The notes under the pieces: model-generated
The model's database searches: none
What the model was told of the DNA's origin: nothing
What the model saw: only the letters and a program-made list of their open reading frames with translations
Shown here: positions 11,831-23,835 of the stretch, in pieces
Numbering within the stretch: the stretch's first letter is position 1
How the letters are laid out: each line of letters opens with the position of its first letter
NCBI RefSeq assembly: GCF_947623445.1
Contig: NC_135241.1
Coordinates: forward strand, 5,334,501 to 5,398,500
Origin: Clavelina lepadiformis
Taxonomy: Eukaryota > Chordata > Ascidiacea > Aplousobranchia > Clavelinidae
Direction: 5' to 3'
DNA length: 64,000 nucleotides
Position numbers and translations under genes: made by a program

Positions 11831-13026
11831 GTAATAGCAAGTTCATGTGCATAAGACAGTGTTTTGACAATCATGGTTGCTCATAGTAGAGGTTTATTAT
11901 ACAGTACTCTATATTCAGTATCTACTTCATATCACTTAGTGCATTTGCAATCCATACCAGGGCAGTGTTACTAAAATTTCGGGGGTAAATGGATAGCGGT
12001 GTTTTGCATATCGCTATCCATGTAAATAGTCGGGGAGAAAAAGGATAAAATGGTAATATTATAGTTGTGAAATGGATAAACTCAATATGGTTGCCAGGCG
12101 GAGGCCAGGCGGAGCGCCTCAGAAAGCGGCTGTCCTCTGCACCCGTAATGGGCAGCGGCGACAGGTAGTTTTACATGTATCACATCTGCAGTTTCAATTC
12201 TTCCCTTTATAGCAGCACATGAGCGTTTGGAAAGATAACCAAGTGATTTCATAAGTTTGGCTTTGAATTTTGTTGATCAGCCATGTGTGTAATGTTCATA
12301 GTGTTGGAATTTCAAGCATAATATCGGAAAAATTAAAAATGTTTTCCTTTCCAAAAAATTCTGACGTGAACGTAAAAAACAAGCCCATATTCGGAATCAG
12401 CGTCCCGGAATTTAAATAATACAAACCCACCAGCCCTTGGATTTTTTCGAAGTTTAAAATTTGTTACAGAATGGATCAGGAAGACATTAATTTACTAGAG
12501 TGGTGTCTGAGCTTAAAACTTATACAACCGCTGTACTGTAGAGAAATTAGTACAATGCGAACCTAATAGCACAAATAACGTTGAGTGATAAAACAGCCAA
12601 CAAAGGCATAACAAATACAAACTGTCTTTTTAAAACAACTTTTCTTTAACTCATAATGTATAATATACTTCACTTGTACACGCGTTTCTCCCAACATACC
12701 ACCTACCAAGCATCAGGCCCAAACAACTAGCGCTCCCTATTCCTTTCTCTGAGGTTGCATCACAAACAGCAATTGGGTTGTGTCAAGCAACGATATATTT
12801 ACGCTCGTGGCATACGAATTTGATTACTTTAGAACGCTTGCTCAAACAAACAGTGATGAGGAGTCGGTATTACAATATTTACAGACCGGCATACGTGAAG
12901 TATTGAAAAGGAATTCAACAAAAAAGGCACAAGGTCAGGATTATTTAAGGCAAGGCATCCCCTTCTATTCAGGTTCCCATTGTTGTGGAGATATTAATCG
13001 TCAGCCTTTGGTGAACACTAATCGGA
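11831..13026. other. Upstream of copy B; one unassigned open stretch
   Basis: Mostly non-coding. An open stretch at 12780-13043 (87 codons, not starting with ATG) has a plausible amphipathic sequence (VLQYLQTGIREVLKRN) but no recognised domain, and its 3' end runs into dispersed repeat copy 2. The first PH-strand exon of copy B should lie between here and 13626 but was not identified. Confidence 0.35.
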
Positions 13027-13403
13027 CTGGCTCGTATATTTGACCGACACCAAATCCACATTTTAAGAGACATCAACGGGCATGAGTATACAAGCGGTTA
13101 GAAACAGAAGATTGAAACACCAACTGTTCATGTTACAAAGGGTAGAAAACATCAACTGTCAGACTATCTTTAAACTCTATTACTGGTTGGTTAGTCATGC
13201 ACTGCGCAAGCTATTTTAACAAAAATGCAGAAGTGGGCTAAGTTCCTGTCATAACACAGATAAGCTTCAGTTTCAGGGTGTACTACTGTTTTAACTATAA
13301 AGTAAGTGTATTTGAGAGTGTCAGTCACCATGGCCAATAGATATGACCAGGACTGCGGAAAATCAACACAAAAAACAAAAACCTACCATAGCGGTTGGAT
13401 ACA
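13027..13403 (+). repeat. Dispersed repeat, copy 2
   Basis: Second copy of the block at 8987-9357, same orientation, diverged by substitutions and small indels. It shares the CAGATAAGCTTCAGTTTCAGG, ATGGCCAATAGATA and ACAAAAAACAAAAACCTA landmarks. It sits just upstream of the first recognised exon of copy B. Confidence 0.6.
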
Positions 13404-13626
13404 TGTCAAATTAACTGCTGAGGTAACAGCAAAGCAATTTTTAGTAAAATAATAAATTTACAGTAACGTAGGTAGTTGAGTTTATATTAAAATAAGATTA
13501 ACTAAATCTGGTTAAAGGTAAACACGTCAAACTACTTGGCTAAATGTACATACAATAACACCACCTTTTTGCATTTGTACCTACGTTATACACAGCAGAG
13601 CTTAATCACTTATTATATGTTTACAG

Positions 13627-16600
13627 GACATATACTCGAAATATTTTGCCCAGATTAAAGGCGAAATACTTCATTTGTTCGAAAGTGAGGTGAAAGCAAG
13701 ACAAGGAGTGTTGCATCGAGTGAGTATAATGAAGTTGTATGGATCAAAGTTGAATGTTTCAAAGTAGAAGATTTTTCAAAACATTTCAGAAACATGCCAT
13801 TTCCCTGGACGATGTGTACGCAGTGAAAAAAGATATGACAAAGAAAGCGTTAAACAGAACACCATCCTACCCAACCATAGCTATCATTTACAATCCGTAA
13901 GAGCTTTATTTATTTCAGTCGACTTTTGCGAGACAAGATAAGCATATCTCAATGCGCAAAAATACTTTAGCGCGACATCCAGTATTTACAATGTACAACA
14001 GGTATAGTGCAGCTTTAAGTACGTTATAACGTTGTTAATCATCATTCCTGTGTCTTTTGAGTGCGGTTAGCATCGCAGACTGCAGTTAACATATAGTGAC
14101 ACTGACAGTTCATGTTTCTGTTGGAACAGGCAAAAAAGACAAAACAATGAAGTCAGAATAAGAGCGAGCGGGGCGCAAGAACAAGAACAATGGTTCCGGT
14201 ATATCTACGTCGTGGCAATGGTAAAAACAAAATCACGTTTTTCTTTGAATTTACTCTTTACAATACTACCTTGCTTTAAAATCGATAAGTTGAGCCATGA
14301 AATCAATGTTAGTCGAACTCATAAAAGGGTTGTAAGCCTAAGCCTCATAAAAAAGGTGTTACGTCATTTTATAATTTATTGGGCAAATAATTCTGTTTAT
14401 CAACAACATTAAGGGCGAATTACCTGGCAATCGGGACAACATGCTTCCGGGGCAAATCAAAGAGCTACGGGACATCATAGATGAACTTGAAAAGCACAAT
14501 TACCTGGACATGAATCCGGAAACTGCCGTACCGCCAGAGAGAACAACTTCTCTGCCACAAACACGACAAAGGAAAAGTTCGTTGACTGGAATCGCAACGC
14601 AACCGCTGTCGAAACCCGCGCCCTTTAACAAAATGCACACAATGCCTATTATAAGAGTTGGTTTTCAGGGAAGTCAAACACAAGCGGATCACAGATCAGG
14701 ACCTTCAAATCTGTCGCGACAAACACCACGACAGGTATAAAACAATCTTTTTTCACAAAAAAGATTAAATTGCGAAAAACAACATGGAAAACATTGCGCA
14801 TATACCCATGCTTCATTAATCGACTAATGAATGTTTATCGTCATGTTTAACGTTTGCTTACCTATCCAGCTTCAAATTTTCAATGTAAAATTGGCTGATG
14901 ATAGAAATGTCATCATTAGGTTTTGTTACGCTAGGAATAACAAACCCAATATCACGCAAGGTTTGACTTGCGCGGGTGAATAGAACGTCAAATACGCCAA
15001 TCAATTTTCGGGGGCTATACGTTGGGGATATGTCCTCGCAATATTTTTGTTGTAGGGGACGTAATATAATTTAAGCAAAGTTTTTTACTTATCCACATTT
15101 TTATTTAAACATTTTCGTGTCTGTCCCCTCGAATAATAATTTGCACAGATTTTTGCAGCCGGTAACTTTGTAGATTACTGAGATATAAATTTCTGCGATA
15201 TTGTTGTTTTCTTGAAGATATTAATTAGCCTGCTAGTGCTTAAAACGTACTTTGTAACACGGTTATTTCAAACTAATTTCGTAAACATTAGCTGAAAATT
15301 TACACAGGTAATAACAATCAACGCCTTGCATGGGTAGCAAACTGTAAATAAAATGACTTGTGTTGCATAATATAAACGTAAAGAGTTGAGTATAAAAATT
15401 TAATTTTTTTGTATTTAGCAGATTAAATTTTTTAAATTGTTGATAACTAATTGCTTTTTTATATTTCATAACTGACGCAAAAAATTCTGTTGTAGACATT
15501 GTCAAAACCTAACAATTAAAAACCAAATACATGTTTTCCGTATTTCGCAGGAAACAAAGCCTACTGAAGGAAATCCAGATTTTCATAGAAGGTATATGTA
15601 ACTGTATAAACGTCACACCAGTATGTGTGTGGACTTTATCAAATTTTCAATCATTCAGTATTTTCTTATTTACCCAAATAATAAAGGATACATGTAGTAT
15701 CCAACGGCAAATCAAAGACGACCAATAGCGAACCTAAAGACGTTGAAATATTTCCATAAAGAATAAATTACTTCGTGTTGACTCGATTGACTATGAAACC
15801 ATCTGTGGTTATGTTTTTGTCAATGTGACGATTCTTCAAACGTGGTATCTATATTTATGATCTATAGCTGGTTAATTGACAAAGAAATCGGAAGGACCGA
15901 GGCAGAACAAATTTTAGAAACAAACCAAGAACATGGCAACTTGCTGATACGGAGACGACAATTGTCCAATCTTCATGACAACTGGGGTTATGCCATATCT
16001 GTTAAAGAGGCATCGGGGCAGTAAGTTCAAATTTTTATGCTATATACCACTGTAATTGTTTTGAAATTATGTTTATAATTTAAAACAGCGGTCTGTAATG
16101 TTTTTGCTGAAACGCCCCTCTGTCCGAAACCTTGGATTAAAATCGCCGTCTGTATAGCATCTTATAATTGTCTGCAGTTTTTTTGTTTTTGACAGAAAAT
16201 AAACATACCGAAAGGCGATGATAAGCAATATTTAAAATCAAGTGATATTAAATGCGTAGATAGCTTAATGGATGCGCTTTGTGTCTAAAAGTGGTACGAC
16301 AATAATTTTATAATTATTTTGTTTAGTTTTTTTTCAACAATCAATTTTTCTGCGTGGATAACTGCATACGAGTATATTTTCAGCAGGAAACGCCCCATTG
16401 AAAAAGTAAAACTGAACTCCCATTTCGGTATTGCCGACCAAGTCTCCTCTTCATAAAATAAGCCCGATCTCACTGAAGAACCATGTTCCATTTTCTGTTT
16501 AACTTAGTAAAACTTACTAATTTTTTATAAAACTCTTTGCATTACAAAACCTTCTTAGTAGGAATGCAAACTTTTCATCCCACCTTTGTACGTTACACAT

Positions 16601-17293
16601 AACAATGCAGATCAAATTTTAAATATTTTTCAGTTTTTTATTTTTTTTGGAATATAAATAAATAATTCTGACAAAACATACAACCTAACTCTGACAGGTT
16701 TAAACACTACAAAGCTAAAAAGATTACAGACAGAAGTAGCACCAGGTATCAAATCGCGCTGCAGAGCGGCAACCAACCCATTGTTTCAAGTCTCGATGAA
16801 GTAGTAGATCATTTTGTGGCTGAAAGTCAACATTTTTACCGCCCTTTAAGCAACAGGCACCAACCAAAAGAAAGTTTGTACGAGGACACTATCTCACGTA
16901 CGTAAAATAATTAACGATTGTAGATACTTTTTCCTAGAATATTAAAGTTTTTCAAAACAGTAACGTAACCTTGTTACTATGACGTAGTTTGCAATACAAA
17001 TACTATTTTTTTTACATGCAGCTACTACAAATGCACAAACCACTAACAACGGAGGTAAGAAGGTTTAGCAGAAAACTATACTGTTGGTTTGAACGTACAT
17101 GCGTAATAAGTATTGACAAGTATCTCTCAACATTTCGACAAAAGATTTCTTCTCGTTAAATACCCAAAAACATTTGTGGCGTCTCATACCACACATCAAA
17201 ACAGGAAAATTACAGCCGATATTTGGTGTTTTAGATCACGTGTATGAAAATATCGGGATGGACGCAAGTTACTATAATGTACCAGAGAACTAG
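13627..17293 (+). CDS. STAP-like PH-SH2 adaptor, copy B
   Basis: Exons: 13627-13719, 13790-13896, 14130-14220 (PH domain, closing helix EQEQWFRYIYVVAM), 14414-14734 (linker with MLPGQIKELRDIIDELEKHN and a YLDM motif at 14501-14512), 15551-15591, 15868-16020 and 16698-16897 (SH2; HGNLLIRRR carries the phosphotyrosine-binding Arg), 17022-17054 and 17235-17293 (TAG). All phases agree. The tail ends in two tyrosine sites, YENI and YYNV; YxN is the classic GRB2 SH2 ligand, so GRB2-type recruitment is inferred. The exon with the first PH strand, and hence the start codon, was not found. Domain order and linker match STAP-family adaptors. Copies A and C have the same exon phases across linker and SH2, which shows tandem duplication. 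Confidence 0.85.
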
Positions 17294-20200
17294 CAAATAT
17301 TTACTTATGTGCAAAGTATCAACGAGGACCAAGTGGTATAGGAATTCTTGCTTCTTTTTGGAGAAAATGTAACTGAGCAGGAATTACCTTCCATGCAGCT
17401 GTGGTTACCTTCCATGCCTAAAGGTTTATATACAAAAGACGAAGGATTGCAATATATGCTTTTGCGTTATTTCTAAGAAAAAAATTAGCATCAATGGAAT
17501 TGCAGACGTAAAATTTATATCACATTATGCCAAAGTAATTTGTTGGCTGGAGATATAAAATCGTTTATTCTGATGATTGTACAACATACATAGGCCTACT
17601 GCAATACATTGTAACTCGTTGCTGCAAAGTGTTAAACACATTGTGGCAGGACCGGATTTAGGGCGAGGTACAAGGGCTCCGGGCTCCCACCAATTTTTTG
17701 GCCAGCTACATTGTGTCAAAAATGAGCAAATATATACTGATGTATAATGCAAAAATATTCACCAAATTTAAAGTTTTGCCTAAATTTAACTTTAATTTTT
17801 CTGCTATAATAACCACTGCAATGCTGTATGTATATTAAGTACGATGCTATGACATAAAAGCTTCCGAGAGCATTGTAATAAAATAATGATCAAAGTCAAG
17901 AACACAATTGGCTGATCGTGAAACACGAAGGACTGCTTCTTGTTTTGCTTAGTTATCAAGTATCGAGAGAAAAGTTTCTAAAGAGCCTACTTCCAACAAT
18001 GCAAATTGAGCATCGTAGTTCCTGATACGGGGTTGTTCACTGTTTGATCGAGTTGTAAAAACAGTAATAAGGTTATCCACGTTGTCCACAGTAGATGTGG
18101 AAACCGTTCAGAAAAACTTCAAAATCTTAAAAACATTTGTAGAGAGTATATCATTTACCCTCCTAAATACTATTTCATGCAGCTAGCACTAACGTATTTA
18201 GGGAGTGGGCATTGTTAGGGAGGGGACATGGGGCACCATAGGCCTTTTCACGTTTTCAGTCTTTTTCGTTTATTACATTTCCTTGTTTGCGACTATACTT
18301 GTCAGCTACAACCTTAACAGAAAAGCATATAAGATTAATAAGCGGGTTTACAGCGTTTTAAAATCGATTTTTACAACCTTACAAGTTGTACACGGCGTAT
18401 CAAAAGTGAAAACAATAGTTTGGCTGCTATTCGTCGACATTTCTTATATATGAAAACACATTTCGTTTAAGGTGTTTTGAAGCGGTATTTGAGGCCCAAA
18501 AACACAAAGGTTTTGCGCATCACGCATTTTGGACGGGGTTGACAAGCTCGGGAATTTTAAAGCCAATTTTTAAAACTTTTTGGCTTCGCTGACCTCAACG
18601 CAACCCTAAATACGCAGTTACATGCCAACTATACATAGTTTTACTTGCTAGCGCAATATTACAGTGATGGTTATATCGGTGTTTTAATATTTCCACCCTG
18701 ACACTGTTTTTTAAGTATAGGCTAGTTGCGCAATTCTTTAAACGATTGAACAATATCAGCAGCTGGCCAGACAAATTCGACCTACAAAATGATGTTGGAG
18801 TTCATAAAGTTAAACCTGGCACATAAGCGCTTGAATTATAATTTTATTAATGAAAGGACCTTCACTAATTCTAGGCCCCAGGGCTCTCCACCATGTAAAT
18901 CTGGAGCGGGGTTATGGTGGTGTGTGCAAAGCTATGCCAAGTTCGGTTTCACTTACTCTTTTGTCATTTTCATTGGATGTTTAATTTACTGTTTTCAGAT
19001 TGAGTTTATTTGACGTTTAGTCCACCTTTTTCGACATGCTCTTTTAAGCTTTCGGTCGTCGTCTGCGTTTCGCTCATGGCGTTCAACAGAGTAGGAAATA
19101 TAAAAGAAGGAAGTTAATTGCGTCGGTACGTTTAGATTTCAAACCTATAATCTCGTAAATCCGAAGTTTTCATCTGAACTGAAACGGTGCCGAATCATCC
19201 ATAGATCGATGCTGGTTAGAACACAAAACTGTCCCTAACTAACGCCAGGCCAACACAAAGCTTGAAAATACACAGCGAAACCAACATAGCTATAACCTCT
19301 ATAACATGGAACGACGAACTTATAAGACTCACAGAACCCGACGTAAGTTAATTATTTAAAAACGAAGTCCCAAGTTCACAATCAATATTCTCATAATATA
19401 CAGTGCTTCCCCATTCGTTGTTCACACTCACCTCAATAGTTCGACCAAAGAAAATCTCTTTCTTTTCTATAAATGTCCCACTGTCCGCTAAAAGTTCTCG
19501 CACTTCTCAGAAGTACAGCGTTTGCCCTTCAACAACGAAGCGTTATCACATTATTATAAGGTAAACGTCTATTGTTTATCCATATATTATGACGTTAACT
19601 TAGGTCCACGCATATAACATGCTATTACATTGTGATTTTGCAACAGCAACGTATAATTTTGAGGATTAACATACATTAGCTGCAAATGGAATCCAGTTTG
19701 CATGGCTTCCATAAAATATTAAATTACATGCGTCTTTGTAGTTATAAACAGCATGCACAAGCCTATTGTTATTTGCTTGTTTGAAAGGATAATTTAATTG
19801 AAATAGCATAAGATAAAGTTCATTGAAAACCTTCATGAATGGATTAATCATTAACTCCAGCATATTAAAATAGAAACACTATTCCAACGATTTCAACAAT
19901 ATTTAAGTTTATACAATTTACACAAGATTAAGGATTGTGTAAGCGGCCGGATGATGCGCACTGCGCAGTCACTTCATATTCCACTTTCAACTTTCAATTG
20001 AACACAGTTACGTGCAATTGAACAGGTGGTAACCAGACAAAATACACTAATACAGTGATATAAGTTACAAAGGTGTAATGACCTCACCTATGATTTAATA
20101 ACAAAGGTGTTTTGATTGCATGAAGCGTGACTCTCGTCATTTGTTTGTCATGTATCGGTAAGCAGAATAGAGAAGCAGTGTAACCTATAAGGATCCGTTT

Positions 20201-20429
20201 GCACTGATTGCATTTATAGATATTAGTTACTGAGAGAAATACTTTAAGATTCTAAGGAATAGCACAGTTATAAGTTATACAATCTAGTCTTTTTCTTACA
20301 TTCCTAGTTATTTTTTTAAAAAGGTCAAACGTAGCTTAGAAAAGTTGTCAAACACCTAGGAAGCTCAGGCATGCTTGTACTACCCAGGCAACTGCTGCAC
20401 CATTATTTAATTCTCTAAAAAACTCCGTC
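17294..20429. other. Intergenic region between copies B and C
   Basis: No gene recognised. A short ATG-led segment at 19306-19341 followed by GTAAGT could be an upstream exon of copy C, but its phase and partner exon could not be confirmed. The 17.6-18.9 kb part has transposon-like ends, listed separately. Confidence 0.4.
17645..18940. mobile_element. Possible decayed DNA transposon
   Basis: Near 17650 the sequence reads CCGGATTTAGGGCGAGG followed by GGGCTCCGGGCTCCCACC. Near 18880-18930 a loosely similar segment lies in inverted orientation (GGCCCCAGGGCTCTCCACC, then an inverted CCAGATTTA). GGATTTAGGG-type ends are common on invertebrate DNA transposons. A stretch near 18080-18150 translates to FKILKTFVESI, weakly like the C-terminal block of zf-MYM-type hAT transposases. 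No target duplication was found, so the call is tentative. Confidence 0.3.
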
Positions 20430-23326
20430 ATGAACACCTACGCCATATCAAGAAAATCGTCTTCAAAAGGTAAACTTTACTTCTTCGGATGGCTACACAT
20501 TAAGTCGTCGAAAAGTTCAAAAACAAGTCTCTACAACAAGGTAAATTCAACCTTTGAAAGGCAAAGGAGATCCTTAGCCAATAAATTATAACCTTTGACA
20601 GTTTAAGGTTGGCAGCTGTAAAAGTAATCTTACACCGCAAATGAATCAAATATGGGCAGAAGTAAACGTACGTTTGTGTAACGTAGAATCAGTTTGAACA
20701 CCGATACTACACACAATTGCGTGGGAATAATCTTGTTTTATTTACTAAAGAAAGTGATGCAGTTGGAGTCTCAAGTCATGTATGTATAATGTACTATAAA
20801 CGTAACCATTGTAACATGTTTTTCATACCTTTGAACAATGATAGTGATAGCTCATGTTGTAATAATATTCAGCCTAATACGACTTACTTTATACATCACT
20901 CGTGTTTTAAAAGGTTGAGGACAAAATTCCCCTGAAACATGTAACGTCAGTGACGAATACGCTGAAAACGAGAACCCTTCCCATTCCTTCTACGACATCA
21001 CCAAGAGCACAAATAGTTCTAGCATATGGGTAAGAACAATGAAGTGATTTTGATAGCTTGTCGTAGAGTTGTGTAATCTAAGGTGCGTGCCAACATCACA
21101 CTTGGTATCCAGCGCTTTTTTCGTTTTTTGATAGGCCGGGAAATCCTTGGACTGAGGTCAAATTATGGGCAGACAGCAGTTATGAACAGGAAGAATGGTA
21201 TAGATATATTCATACCACAGCGCTGGTGAGTAATCCAATCCAATACGTCCCAGTATAACTTATATTATAATACTACATCAAGACTTTAAAAACTTGACCT
21301 ATTAAATATAAAAATGTACTTGTCAAACAGCTTCAAATTCCTAAAAACATTGATAACATCTTGCCCGGGCAAATTCAAGAATTAGAAGACATCATTCAAG
21401 AAATATCAAGGCCACAATCTTTACCAAACCTTTTACATCCAGATCTAGCAGAAGACGTAAGTGAAAGCACACTTGTTCATGCTAACTATAGGTTGCTTCA
21501 TTGAATTGACAAAGAGTAAAGTGTCAGAACTCATAACCATTTAGTCTAATATAGAAATGATGTGATTTGAAATGCTGTTATCGTACGCAGATGTATGTCG
21601 CAATGAATGTAGCCAGCACTACGAAAGCGTCAGCGTCCAGGCGAATAAGTATGATTGATGGACAACCTCCACAAAGGCCATTGCGCGACGATCAGTCGTC
21701 GGACATTTACATGGACATGACTCGTCAGTCACATTCTCCACATAGGAGCGTTATTAGGAAAGGCCAAGCATCACCAAGAAGGCCGCCTAGTTTCCGAGAT
21801 GCGGATAAGCCACTTCCATCGCTACCGGTTAACTCCACAGTAAGTCATACCTTTAACAAACACAAAGCATATTAAATCAAACGTACCTTCAACGCTAGCG
21901 TGATTGTATGTTTTCTAGAACTTTTAGGTTGTTTAATGGCATGAACAAACAGTATAACTGAAATTGTCATTCTAGTTTCATTTTCGTTTAAAAAGTAAAT
22001 ATCACCTACCTACGTGCCTAGCCAGTTGTTAGAAATAGTTTGAAAACTAATTAAACTTTGGCTGTATTTACTTTGACCTGCTATGTCTACTGTTTTTTTA
22101 TTCAGAACATACAGGTACCAAAGAAGATTGAATCGTCAGCACCAAGGTCGCGTTGTATTAACTATATTTAATAGGTTTACGATATTGACTCTATGCAATT
22201 TCGTTGTCGATCGCATACACGAAAAATGGAGTATGATCGTTGAACATGTTCATTTTCTTCTTTCAGGTGGATGTACAACCAGGTCATGTCCCGAAGTGAG
22301 TCAGAAAGACTCTTAGACCAAAATCTACGTCTAGGGAATTTATTAGTGCGAAGAAGAACTATATCTGACCTAAACAACAACTGGCCTTACGCAGTGTCAA
22401 TGAAACTGGAAAATGGAAAGCAAGTCCTATAAAACTGTCCGAGTACATAGTCAATAGTTAAACATGATACGCAGAATAGCGTTCGTTCGTATGACATACA
22501 ATTAAATCTTTTATAATCAATATAATTTTCGTTTCAATAGTAACGTTAAAGCACACATTGATGGTAAAGGTGCTTAAAATAATTTTAGGCTTCTTTGTCA
22601 CGGTTTCGACCGTTACTTAAGAATAAACTATAAATGAAGGATGGACTCGTGACGGGTCTTGTACTTTCAGGTTCAAGCACTTTCTTGTGAAAAAAGTCAG
22701 CGAAGGAGTACAGGAAGAATATATGATCCATCTAGGAGGAGACGTGCATCCACATCTCTATTCGTTGGAAGATGTAGTAAATTACTTTGTGGAAGAAAGC
22801 GAAGGAGTTTATAAACCACTTACTGAACACAGCAACCGTCCAGCGGATGAAACGGAGGATTTTTATAACACAAAAAGTAAACTTCAGTCTAGGACAATTT
22901 GAATTCGATACAACCTTCTTCCTTTATTGCCTTAACTACAGAACTATTGCCTGTTTCAGTTTCACTGCAATATGCAAGCCAAGATACCAGAAGCAGTGGA
23001 ACTTTCAACGGTAAGCTAAGAAAAACATTTACAAACAATAGGTTTTTAGGTTACTTTTGATGCGCAAAACTGAAGACCGCTGCGATTGGATTTAAATTAA
23101 AATTTTATAAGTGCTTAAAAAGCACCGTTAACGCCACATGAACGAGTTATCCAACGGCGAACTTTCAAGTGTTATTATTGCAAATCAGAATTGTCTGGAA
23201 GTAAAACAACTTTAATCGTTTACAGGAAACTATACAACAACCCAATCGAGATTCAGTTCATCACCTGCACTCATGTCGTCACAAGTTAACCGCGACGCAA
23301 CAATTTCAAAAAATGTCGAAATGTAA
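20430..23326 (+). CDS. STAP-like PH-SH2 adaptor, copy C
   Basis: Eleven exons give an uninterrupted frame of about 443 residues: 20430-20540, 20693-20779, 20914-21029 and 21135-21225 (PH, closing on WYRYIHTTAL), 21331-21456 (LPGQIQELEDIIQEI), 21591-21839, 22106-22146, 22267-22419 and 22671-22876 (SH2; LGNLLVRRR), 22960-23010, 23226-23326 (TAA). The linker has two YxxM sites, YVAM (21594-21605) and YMDM (21708-21719), and a proline-rich KPLPSLP. Start: ATG at 20430 opens an exon reading into the first PH strand (KLYFFGWLHIK); an upstream non-coding exon is possible. The intron after 22419 appears to be GC-AG (AA|GCAAGT). The linker LPGQ segment and the SH2 resemble vertebrate STAP1/STAP2, so a role below tyrosine kinases or cytokine receptors is inferred. 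SH3BP2-like is the alternative. Confidence 0.87.
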
Positions 23327-23752
23327 AGGAAGAAGAGCAAATATTTTTTTACTATACAACATCCATGCACACCTTCAGTTAATGCAGACCTGTAATGATG
23401 AAAGAATTGAACAAGTACCTTGCATAAAAACGACGTTTAAAGTGTTATTTTTTCGTTTTCACGAAGCAGAGTGTTAATTATTCTGATATTGAATAATCTC
23501 GATAAATAAATAATTATCTTTCATGCCAGTGACGGTTTCTGGTTATTTTACTGCTTTGTACAACAATGATTACCAGTGACAAAATAGCCTAGGAAAGCGG
23601 CATTAAAAGTTAATTTCGAAACGCAGGCTTCTCTATTCTCTCCAAATCTCAATTAATTTCAAAACCCTCATGAGTGCTGAGAGTTAACTTATAGTACTGT
23701 GAGACATGCTTGACAAGAAAAACACCAAATATCGTTCCACGTGGCAGAGCGC

Positions 23753-23825
23753 GGGCGCGTGGCGCAATGGATAACGCGTCTGACTACGGATCAGAAGATT
23801 CCAGGTTCGAATCCTGGCGTGCTCG
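23753..23825 (+). tRNA. tRNA-Arg (ACG)
   Basis: A 73-nt cloverleaf. The acceptor stem GGGCGCG pairs with CGTGCTC through two G-U pairs. The D-arm/A box is TGGCGCAATGG, the anticodon arm CTGACTACGGATCAG has anticodon ACG, and the T-arm/B box is GGTTCGAATCC. The discriminator is G and no CCA is encoded, as expected for a eukaryotic gene. There is no intron. ACG, read as ICG, decodes CGU/CGC/CGA Arg codons. The body closely matches the metazoan tRNA-Arg-ACG consensus as I know it. Confidence 0.96.
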
Positions 23826-23830
23826 CTTTA

Positions 23831-23835
23831 TTTTT
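23831..23835 (+). terminator. RNA polymerase III terminator
   Basis: A run of five T residues on the coding strand begins five bases after the tRNA discriminator, the usual Pol III stop. Confidence 0.75.

Noticed and set aside
12780-13043. 87-codon frame upstream of copy B
   Set aside because: Considered as the missing first PH exon, but it does not resemble the PH first strand of copies A and C and overlaps a repeat.
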